Assembly (NCBI GenBank): GCA_022592435.1
Contig: JABYQS010000528.1
Location: 1-19,218 of the forward strand
Origin: Cerioporus squamosus
Taxonomy: Eukaryota; Basidiomycota; Agaricomycetes; Polyporales; Polyporaceae
Length of the DNA stretch: 19,218 nucleotides
Reading direction: 5' to 3'
Shown in pieces: positions 1 through 7,577 of the stretch. The translations under genes and the position numbers were made by a program. Under the pieces are notes generated by a model. It ran no database searches. It saw only the letters and a list, made by a program, of their open reading frames with translations, and was not told the DNA's origin. Each line of letters starts with the position of its first letter. Position 1 is the first letter of the stretch.

Positions 1-1452
1 GTAGGGTCGGCCCCGCTCTCGCCACCTCTGCGCATACGGGAAGCGATGAGACTCTGTGCGCTCTCCTCCTCCTCGCACGGCCAGCTTCTAGTGTACGGCG
101 GATGGCGGCCGTCCGCTCTGCATCCGCATGCGACCAAACGGTGAGACATACTCCGTGATAGGTTACCTGCCCGTTGTTGCCAGAGTTGAGACCGGACCCG
201 AGGTCGCTGTTCGCACGCCCGCCTGAATTGTGACCGTTAGGCGATAGGAAGGCGGAGGAAGGACCCAGGTAAGCCGAAGAAGGACGAGCATGGCGGGAAA
301 AAGGGTCGTCCGCGTACGGATAAGCATACGAAGTCACATCGGTGTTCGTCGTCAAGACCGACGCGCGCAAGACGTCCGTGGACGGGCTCGGGCGAGAGGG
401 GTCGAAGGAGCGGGCAGGTTGAACGTGAAGTTGTGGACAGTGGACGCTGGCTGCAGAGTCGAGGCGATGATCTCGACCTCGCGCGTGAAGGACAGCTGCA
501 CGTCGGATGTTAGAGAGGTCGGGCATGCACGTACGACGCGCGCGACGTACCTTGAGAGCCTTGGAGAGCATCTTGCCGACCTCCTGCTTGCTGAGGTGCC
601 CTGACGAGCTGAACACGTTGGTGCCGTCGTCAGTCTTGCCCTTCTTCTTCCGCTTTCCGCCCCCTGCGCCTGGGCTGATAGTGCTTCCCAGCACTTCAGG
701 CCTCCACCATCTGCCGACTGCACCCTCACTGTGTGCAGGCCCATGACAGAGTCAGGGTCTGCGAGCGTCCATGTATGCGGGCTCTTCGGGAGACCGGAGA
801 CGACGTAGAGTGACGCGAGAGGCAGGGTCGGGCCTGATTGAGAGGGTGGGGGCGCACTAACCGAGGCGGGCGCAGAGCGTGCCGACGCGAGGGAGTTGCG
901 GTAGAGCCTGGATGGGCTCCATGCTCTGGCGGTGCCGGATGCCAAGGACGCGGGCAGCCTTGTCGGGGCGGGCGGGACGACTGCGTTCTCGACGGGGCCG
1001 TGGGTGGGGTGGTCGATGGTCACGTAGTCGAGCTCGTCGTCTACGGCGGAGTGGAAGGAAGGAGTGGACGGGTTGCGGAGGAAGGAGGGGCGGGCGTGGT
1101 GGTCGTCGTGCTGGTGCCCACTCCGGGCAGACCGCCGCTCGCTGAAATGGTGATGATGGGTCAGGCGCGGAATCGGGCGGGGCACCCGTGGCGACGTCCG
1201 GCGCTCCCTCCGCCCCCCGCGCCCGCCGTCGTGTCCTCGCGTGTGCGAGTGCATGCTCGTCGCCGACCGCAGGCTGAGATTCGACTTCACCGTCGTCTTA
1301 CGCGACTGGATCGTGCTGTGATTTTTGGCGTCCGGCTCCGCGTCCTCCGAGAACCGCGACTTGACGATCTTCTCGCCAATTGGCGGGCCGGGCGTCGCAG
1401 AGACGGCGAGAGGCTGCACGGGTGCATTCGCCCGTGCGCGTGGACTGTGCAT
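1..1452 (-). CDS. DENN (uDENN) domain protein, N-terminal part, off left edge, with frame slips
   Basis: Likely a DENN-family protein; DENN proteins are guanine-nucleotide exchange factors for Rab GTPases in vesicle traffic. I chose the ATG at 1450-1452 (context CCACCATG, after a pyrimidine-rich leader). In order one sees a low-complexity head; the stretch DDELDYVTIDHP; KAARVLGI; SGLPKSPHTWTLADPDSV; GRWWRPEVLGS; a basic GKRKKKGK patch; LSFTREVEIIASTLQPAS; and YHGVCLTVWSHADAER, which resembles a uDENN core strand. Introns: 496-550 (GTACGT...GCAG), probably 1142-1195, and a 28-nt candidate at 834-861. The protein is readable only if the frame slips by one missing base near 65-80, 398-401, 729-737, 965-968 and 1087-1090, mostly in G runs of the plus strand. 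The gene continues beyond position 1. The DENN assignment rests on motif resemblance only; the 5' exon near 1200-1300 is uncertain. Either assembly errors or a decaying gene. Confidence 0.6.
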
Positions 1453-2172
1453 GGTGGACAACGGGAGGCAGATAGAGAAGACGGGGACCAAGAAGAGACA
1501 GGACGAGAAGGACAGGAACAGCTGGCAGAGACGAGACGAGGCAAGGCAACAGAAGACGGCAAAGGAGGGTGAAGCAAGGACAGAGAGACAGCCTTGGGCG
1601 GAGCACAGGGCTCAGGAGGGCGCACGACGATGAGGTCGAAGGAAGAGAAGGCGGGCCCGCTAGCCCACGTAGGATGTTTTGTTTTCACTAGTGAGGTCAA
1701 ACCCAAGCGGCCGGGGGACTAAAACTCGCGGTACGATTAGGCGGTTTGATCTCCCTGGCCCTTCTCACAGAACTCCACGCCCCCTCATATCCGTCCCTCT
1801 ATGCCCTTCCAGACGCGCAGCTCACGCGTCGCACGCCCATACACGGCCAACTGGCGTTTTACGACTTTTCACGGACTAGGCTTGTCTATAGTCAGTTTAT
1901 GATACCACTTCGTAGAACGACTTCGAGTGATCCGTGGAGAGATGTGGAATGCAAGGCTCACAGATAATCCAAGACTCTTCATGGACGGTCCATGGAAAGA
2001 AATCTGGCCGATCTCGCCAACACCTCAGGCCGACTGCAAGCCCCGATACCGGCACCACACCGGAACTGAGCATCGTTTCCAGGCTTTTCTTCACTCCCAC
2101 GGTTGACTTTGCCCTTCAAAAACCCGGCCGCCCTTCGACTTGCCCCCGGTTGCTCCTTTCCTCCTCCCCCCC
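1453..2172. promoter_or_regulatory. Upstream region of the DENN gene; no gene seen
   Basis: About 720 bases between the DENN start codon (minus) and the next possible gene (plus). Positions 1468-1590 are strongly purine-rich on the plus strand, so the minus-strand leader is pyrimidine-rich, as is common just upstream of fungal start codons. The short open frames here have no recognisable protein character. A second pyrimidine-rich stretch at 2147-2172 (plus strand) directly precedes the ATG at 2173. I see no tRNA or other RNA gene. Confidence 0.45.
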
Positions 2173-2651
2173 ATGTTCCCTTCCCCCTTCGAGCCTGCAG
2201 ACTTTGACGTTCTGACAGGTGCCGACCTTCTTCAAGTTCACGACTCAGTGCAGGTGAGCAGCCTGTGTCTCACATCCTTTGCCATGGCTACTGATGTCGA
2301 CGATGCTCTATGCAGGTGCTCGGACTCCCTCTCTCTCCGAGCCATGCCTGGTTGCGCAACGCGGAATTCGCACTGTTCCCCTCATCTGCAGTAGGATTAT
2401 TATGTCGTAGTATATACGCATGTATCTATTTGGTGCATCGTGCAATAGACGTCCTGTTACCCTACACACTGTGCGCTCGTAATTACCTGCCCCGATGCCT
2501 GACTGGATGTGCTCTGATATTGCCCAAAATGCCCCGTTATGGCCAGAAATTGTGCTGCGCGAGTACGTCCGGTCTGTCCTTATATGGCTATATTGACCCC
2601 GGCTATCTCAGATTAGCCCAGTTCATGAACAGTCGTGGTTTGACAGTTTAA
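2173..2651 (+). CDS. Possible small two-exon gene, 138 aa, unknown function
   Basis: I do not recognise this protein. Exon 1 (2173-2253) encodes 27 residues starting MFPSPFEPADFDVLTG and ends in phase 0 at a good donor (GTGAGC). Intron 2254-2315 is 62 nt with a CTGATG branch-like site and a TATGCAG acceptor. Exon 2 (2316-2651) continues in frame with VLGLPLSPSHAWLRNAEF and ends at TAA. Support: the ATG follows a long pyrimidine tract, the intron is well formed and of the size used by neighbours, and both exon sides read smoothly. Against: the second half of exon 2 is Cys-, Leu- and Tyr-rich and may be untranslated sequence, so the true stop or a further intron could lie earlier, near 2390. 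No domain, signal peptide or zinc motif is visible. It could be a chance ORF pair. Confidence 0.3.
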
Positions 2652-3052
2652 GTCTGGTCGTAGAAAAGTTACCGAATGTCTTCAAACGGGCCGTTTCATA
2701 GGAATTTTGTGAAACACCGCTCCCCCGTGTATCCAGCTTCCTGTCGCCCACTCTCACCGAAAAATGCACGAGCGAGGGAGAGGGAAGTCACACATCCCAA
2801 TTCCCAGAAATCCAGGAGGCGCCTCATGGATACGCGATCACGTGGAGGCGCCGCGAACCACCGCGTATCTTACGATCGAGATCCTGATTGCACAAGCGCC
2901 CAACCCTGACCCAGCTTCTCGACCTGCCGCATAAGGCAACTCGTCAACTGTAGATCGTCGCTGTCCCCTTTTTCGCGTCCGCGTCGGGCGTGCATGTACA
3001 GTATAAGTATGTACATTGCAAGCCTTGCGGTGGCAGCGGACGTTCTTCGTCT
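2652..3052. other. Intergenic, nothing recognised
   Basis: Roughly 400 bases between the small candidate gene and the transposon island. I see no credible coding exon and no RNA gene. The only structure is a short inverted repeat at 2991-3020. Confidence 0.4.
2991..3020. repeat. Short imperfect inverted repeat
   Basis: TGCATGTACA at 2991-3000 is matched by TGTACATTGCA at 3010-3020. This makes a hairpin of about ten pairs with one bulge and a nine-base loop. It lies about 30 bases outside the transposon target duplication. It may be a terminator-like or chance structure; no function can be assigned. Confidence 0.35.
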
Positions 3053-3060
3053 CCGACCCC
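3053..3060 (+). repeat. Target-site duplication, left copy
   Basis: CCGACCCC lies directly outside the left inverted repeat of the 1,046-bp element and is identical to 4107-4114. Confidence 0.8.
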
Positions 3061-3101
3061 AGGACCCCCGACAATGGCGCTAAATGCCTCATACAAACCG
3101 G
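3061..3101 (+). repeat. Left terminal inverted repeat of outer element
   Basis: Begins AGGACCCCCGACAAT, then a variable purine and GCGC, then GCCTCATACA and CCGG after diverged spacers. It pairs with 4063-4106 on the opposite strand; the outer 15 bases are identical and the inner part has substitutions and small gaps. Confidence 0.75.
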
Positions 3102-3114
3102 CTGAAATCTGCCC

Positions 3115-3202
3115 ATTTTGTCCGGAGTATCGGGCCTCCTCTGGAGGCCCAAATGTCCGGATTTTATCAGGCATCCGGCGTTCGACGGGCGATTTGTCCG
3201 GA
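3115..3202 (+). repeat. Subterminal repeat cluster, left (three units)
   Basis: Three copies of a core close to ATTTTGTCCGGA start near 3115, 3151 and 3191, about 38 bases apart. Each is followed by a degenerate TATCRGGC-type box. All lie in the same orientation as the right-hand cluster, so they are direct rather than mirror-image repeats. Confidence 0.65.
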
Positions 3203-3425
3203 CTTTCTATCAGGCCTCATATGGGCCTTCAAATCGCGTTTCTCGGCTCCAAACCACTCAGAACGTCTCTCTGGGCTCCCTACGGGCCATGGTGCAGACC
3301 CGGAAAGCTAGGGTAGTCCTGGACACGTCCCCAGTGCGCATGTGGCTGATTTTGGGGTGCAGAACCGGTCGTACAAAAAGCGTTCTCACGAGTCGTGGTG
3401 CTTGCTGACGGGCCGGCAGTATAAT

Positions 3426-3849
3426 GGATGACTTCCCGTAAGAATCTACGGCACTCTGGATGTCCGTAGATGCTGGATCTGAGCTAACGGCCGAGATGCC
3501 GAGTGCAGATTCAGACTCCGCTCTCAAACGCCCGTCCGTAAACACGTCAGGCGCCCAAAATCTAGAAGGGGGGGTCGACCCCCCCTTCTAAACTTCAGCA
3601 CGTCCGTAAATCCTCGCTTAAGCTCGCTTAGGGCGTCGGGAGGACTCAAAAGGCAGTCGCGATCATTACAAATCCTGTTGGCATCAGCAAATACCGGATT
3701 GGGCGCTGACAAATGCTGACATAAGAGTCCCGCCGAGGATGAGCCGTCCAGCGTCTGGTCGTTCAGCGCCCAAGAGATCCAAGGGAGATCAAACTCCGCA
3801 AGCGAGCATTTACGGCGATTTGGCCGTAAATTCTTACGGGAAGTCATCC
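3426..3849. mobile_element. Nested 424-bp MITE with 26-bp inverted repeats and 3-bp TSD
   Basis: Left end 3426-3451 starts GGATGACTTCCCGTAAGAAT; the right end 3824-3849 is its reverse complement with a single mismatch over 26 bases. The trinucleotide AAT flanks both sides (3423-3425 and 3850-3852), consistent with a 3-bp target duplication as in PIF/Harbinger-like elements; the exact boundary could shift by one base. Each inverted repeat is itself nearly palindromic (CCGTAA...TTACGG). No coding capacity is visible. It sits inside the 1,046-bp element, so it inserted later, and its better-matched ends agree with a younger age. Internal features are a perfect 28-bp palindrome at 3563-3590 and a TTGGGCGCTGA/TCAGCGCCCAA inverted pair on its right side. 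Confidence 0.75.
3563..3590. repeat. Perfect 28-bp palindrome
   Basis: Reads TAGAA, seven G, TCGA, seven C, TTCTA: perfectly self-complementary over 28 bases with no spacer. It lies left of the centre of the nested MITE and could extrude as a cruciform. Similar CGTCCGTAAA words occur on both sides (near 3532 and 3602). Confidence 0.85.
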
Positions 3850-3967
3850 AATGTGTACTCCGATGAAAGGGGAGGATAAGCAAGACTAGCTCGTCAGGGT
3901 CAGCTAGAGTAAGTCCCCGGAGCCCTTGACTCCCAGCTTGTATCGGGCCTCCGAGACCTGCCGGCCC

Positions 3968-4067
3968 ATATGTCCGGATTCTCGTATCGGACGTTCCTCC
4001 GATTTTGAGCCATTTTGTCCGGATTTTATTAGGCATAGGCCCCCATCTGCCGGCAATTTTGTCCGGA
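3968..4067 (+). repeat. Subterminal repeat cluster, right (three units)
   Basis: Three more copies of the TGTCCGGA core at about 3968, 4012 and 4056, spaced about 44 bases, followed by AT-rich sequence and a GGC box. The last unit overlaps the start of the right inverted repeat. Together with the left cluster they flank the nested element. Confidence 0.65.
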
Positions 4068-4106
4068 TTGTGTATGAGGCCTGTTGGCGCTATTGTCGGG
4101 GGTCCT
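4063..4106 (-). repeat. Right terminal inverted repeat of outer element
   Basis: Reverse complement of the left end: the plus strand finishes ATTGTCGGGGGTCCT at 4106. The inner part keeps TGTATGAGGC and CCGG in the same order. Confidence 0.75.
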
Positions 4107-4114
4107 CCGACCCC
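4107..4114 (+). repeat. Target-site duplication, right copy
   Basis: CCGACCCC lies directly outside the right inverted repeat and is identical to 3053-3060. Confidence 0.8.
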
Positions 4115-4858
4115 CAGTCCGCTCACCTTGAACCCCACTGCCAGGGCAAGAAGTCGGCAAATCTACACGACGCCCACCGAGATAGGCTTTCCAGAGGTCG
4201 GTCCCTGACGCAATGGTCGTCAAAACATACACCCAGCTGTCGGCTACTCATCGAAGATCCTCTCCTGTTCCATGTCATTTGCCGGCCATGCGCGAAGTAC
4301 ACGACTGGCGTACGACAACTGTTTTGCCTTCTTGCTCGACGTCGGTCGACAAGGTACACCCGTAGCCACCGAGGAATATGGGGGCTGCGATGGCAACCCC
4401 ACGGCTTGCACACGGCCGCCGCCCGTCGACACAAGCCCGACGTCTCCGACGCCTCATTTGATCTGGGCTGTCCCACTCCATCGTCATTTTCTCTGCATCG
4501 CTCAATCTGGCATCGTACATTCGATGAATGCCTTGGGAGCGAGCTCGTGTACCGCTGTATATCTGCTCGCATCTTTGCAATTATAAGCCAGCCTCCCATC
4601 GGTCAAAGACGTCCGGTCACTGCATGCAATGGCGTGTTGTAATATATACATCCTGTGATATCGAGTCGTAAATCTGCCTAGTACTCCTCCGTCCATGTCC
4701 GCCCCGGTCCCAGGGTCCATGTCAAAGGATCTCAGGAACTCAACATCAACCAAGCCTCCACCAGCAGCATTAAGCGCAAGTGTACCATGGTCGACCATCC
4801 GTCAAGAGCAGCTCCACCACCATCACCTTCTGCTCTCAAACATGCCCAACTCACTGAA
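4115..4858. other. Downstream flank of the NIPA gene; no gene seen
   Basis: About 740 bases between the transposon and the stop codon of the minus-strand NIPA gene. Open frames exist on both strands but none shows a domain, spliced continuity or a plausible start context. The AT-richer stretch near 4635-4680 is probably the 3' untranslated region of the NIPA transcript. Confidence 0.4.
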
Positions 4859-7132
4859 TCACCGACCCAAGACGACACCCCGCAGCCACTTCCACCGTCC
4901 CTTCGCAGGACGATTCTGATTCTGGCTGGCCGCCAAGTCGTCCCCAGTGGCGCCCTCAGCACCACGCTCTACGTCGGTGCCATACGGCAACCCGTCCCGC
5001 GCCCCAGCGGCGGTGTCTTGTCGCCGACGCCTCTCCGTCGCGTCCGCATCGCCTTCGCTGACGACCCTCCGCATACTCCAAGCGTGCGGCAGCACCGAGT
5101 GCACAGCAGACGCCTGTTCGCTGCGATGACTATCGCCTGCGCCCGCGCTAGTAGTGCTCCCCGCTGCGTACGCGGTTCCCTGAGTTGGCCGCCGCCGCCG
5201 CTCGCGTGGTACGATGGAGAATCCGGGGCTGATCGGGGACAAGCCGATCGAGAACCCGCCGATGGCGGATGCGCTGGGTGAGAGCGAAGTCGAAAAGTGT
5301 GGGGGTGGACTGAACGTCGAGCCCGGCTCGAGCGTGGTCCGTCGGCGGCGCCGTCCCAGCAGGGCGCTCGACCGTCCGTCGGGGGAAAGCGTGTGCTCTC
5401 CGCCTGTGCTCCCGGTGAATGATGAAAGCGAGCGCCGTGGCGGGGAGGTGAGTAGTGCGGTGTCCGTTTGCTCTCTGCCGTGTAGGCGCGACAAAGCGTT
5501 ACGGAGGCGTGAGCGTGGAGGGCTGGATTGTCTTGGAGATGATTGAGGGGCGGATATTGGGGCTGGTGGTTCCGTAATGATGCTCAGACCAAGTCCTGCT
5601 TGTGTTTGAGAACGGCCACGCGTAGATCCTGGAGAAACGGGCTCCTCCATCGGAAGCGGTTCGTCCTCGTATACCTCATCGTCGTCTTGTGCCTCAATGT
5701 CGCTCTCCCCCGTGGCCACCATCTCCGTTGGGGGTTCATCCTCGGTCCATGTACCGATATCAACACCACGGCCGCCTTCGGGCGGGAAGCTGATCACCCA
5801 TACACCGCCAAGTAGGATAGCGATGCCTAATAGGACAAGGAGGAGGTGCGTGGTCGAGAGCATCGAGAACTGGTCGAAGTACACCAGTCCGTTCACGATG
5901 GACGACAAATTGTAGAAGCAGAACGCCACTATGAACCACTAAGCATGGTGGAGGATATACCGAACATGGGTACTCACATGGACATACCAGCGTTGGGTCG
6001 GCGAGCACCAAACTCTTGTGCATGTACCAGAATTGCAAGAGCGCAAAGACAACGAGGCCCAGCACGAGAACCCATGCCTGCCATCTCCAAAACTGATTGT
6101 GGCCGCCGACTGTGAGCAAGAGCAGCTCAACGCCGCTCTTCGCGAAGAGGAGACACATGCCAGAGAGGATGCCTGATATGGATGCATACGAAGATGCGAG
6201 GAACAGGGGCGTGCGTGGAGACCGTGCAGTGTAGGAGAGCGGGCTGGTAATCATGGATTGTATGGTGCCGGAGGGTGACGGCGACTTGGAGCGGGGTTGT
6301 GGCTTGCGGTCGATGAGCGGAGTTCGCTCGGTGGCAGAGGTCGGGTCGACCGCGTGGCTGGCAGTCGTAGCAGTAGTCAGGATGGAAGGTGCGGCATTGG
6401 GCACTATGAGGGGCGAGAGCGGGGGACTAACGTCCACGGGCTTGTAACGGCGGGTATAGGAGTACTCCACCACATGTGTCTAGCAATAGCTGAGCGTGCA
6501 CGCGAGATGGACATAGTGCTATTACGTACCGTGACGAGCCATGAGAACACGACAAATCCAAGGAGAGAGAAGTATGCAACGAATGCTGGCCTGTTGAAAA
6601 GCCGCAGCAGGTCTTCGAGGGAGTGTGTGGGCTCAGGGACGATGCCAAAGACTGCAATGAGTACTGCACCGCCGGCAATGAGGAGCGTGCCGAGAACCAT
6701 CCATGGAGAGAATACGTCGCCAAGGAGGAGTCGCGCGAAGAATGCGTTCCAAAGGAGGGAGACCGCGCCGAGCGGGGCGAGAATAACGACGGGGAGGGAG
6801 GCGATCTGGAAGACAGACCCGAATAGGTTGGAGGATATGAATATTGCTGTGAACGGTGAGGATACAAGCCGCACATCATAACCGACAAGATGAACGCACC
6901 GAAACCGAAGAGCCAGAGACTAAGCGGGGATGAGCAGCGGAAATGGAGAAGGAACGTGGTGAACGTACGGCCTGCGGTGCTCGACCTTCTGCTGCTCCTC
7001 GGGCAGAGACTGGTTCAACACATGGCTCTTGCGCTGGATAGTGAGACCAAGAGACTGGACGAAGGATGCAAGGAGACCGATGGTGATGCCGACGGGAATA
7101 GAGATCCTGGGGTCGCCCGACTCGACCGCCAT
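4859..7132 (-). CDS. NIPA/DUF803-family magnesium transporter, 690 aa, five exons
   Basis: Multi-pass membrane protein of the NIPA family, which transports Mg2+ and related divalent cations. Exons: 6969-7132, 6900-6919 (only 20 nt), 6530-6846, 5988-6479, 4859-5938. All four introns are GT-AG, 49-53 nt, and every junction keeps frame. Recognisable family segments are the first membrane helix ISIPVGITIGLLASFVQSLG; NLFGSVFQIASLPVVILAPL; GAVSLLWNAFFARLLLGDVF; and a GTLLIAGGAVLIAVFGIVPE helix followed by PTHSLEDLL. A hydrophilic Ser/Pro loop with ERTPLI, a dileucine-like sorting motif, precedes the later helices. The last helix, around THLLLVLLGIAILLGGVWVI, is followed by a cytosolic tail of about 300 residues rich in Ser, Pro and Arg, a common fungal elaboration. 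The start ATG at 7130-7132 gives MAVESGDPR. It shares a 445-bp head-to-head region with the next gene. Family call is firm; substrate is inferred from family. Confidence 0.88.
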
Positions 7133-7577
7133 GGACGAAGGTTGGGTAGGCACAGCGTAGACTCGGCACTATGACGGCGGGTTCCAAGCGCCTGCGTCTC
7201 AAGCACGCCCCATCTGGCCCATTTCCATTTCGGGCCGGATGTGCCACCACGTCGCGACGGTCGTCTGCTTGCCAGACTTAACCATCCCCTCATGCATCAT
7301 GGCCGGGCCGTCTGCAGCTGCGTTCACTGAGCTCCTCAAGGAGCCATTTGGGCCATATTGGGAGACCGAAGCCCTCAGTAAGGCGGTGAAGAAGACGACA
7401 GTGAAGAATCCGGTCTCTCTCAGAGGCCTCATCCTCGAATCTGGGGGTGTCTTCACTGGGTGCGTCCACACATAGGTGCCTTCAAGTGCATTGATTGCGG
7501 TCTCCTTAGAGGGGCACAGTATGAGCGACAGAAGCTGACTATATTGTGTGCATAGCTTGTCGGAATGCGAAGTATCC
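7133..7577. promoter_or_regulatory. Shared divergent upstream region (NIPA / 520-aa gene)
   Basis: 445 bases between two start codons pointing outwards, so it must hold both promoters. I see no clear TATA box or recognised operator. The minus-strand open frame across 7199-7594 has no domain and is probably chance. Confidence 0.5.

Larger units (their letters stand above)
3061..4106. mobile_element. Non-autonomous TIR DNA transposon (8-bp TSD; hAT- or KDZ-like)
   Basis: A 1,046-bp element bounded by imperfect terminal inverted repeats (3061-3101 and 4063-4106). The outermost 15 bases, AGGACCCCCGACAAT, match exactly at both ends. It is flanked by a perfect 8-bp direct repeat CCGACCCC (3053-3060 and 4107-4114), the target-site duplication expected of hAT and of KDZ (Kyakuja/Dileera/Zisupton) elements. 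The interior holds no credible transposase, so it would need a transposase in trans. Near both ends it carries degenerate ATTTTGTCCGGA repeats, like the subterminal binding sites of such elements. Its middle is interrupted by a 424-bp second element (3426-3849); without that and its 3-bp duplication the outer element would be about 619 bp. Short ORFs inside are repeat translations, not genes. The superfamily is an inference from TSD length alone. Confidence 0.8.

Noticed and set aside
838..1572. 244-codon plus-strand frame opposite the DENN-like gene
   Set aside because: Arg/Gly-rich shadow of the GC-rich minus-strand coding region; the minus strand carries the recognisable conserved segments.
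3524..4138. 204-codon minus-strand open frame as a transposase remnant
   Set aside because: It crosses the boundary of two nested elements and both inverted ends, and encodes repeat-derived sequence without any transposase motif.
3926..4642. 238-codon plus-strand open frame
   Set aside because: Its first part is a translation of the transposon subterminal repeats and right inverted end. The rest has no domain or splice continuity.
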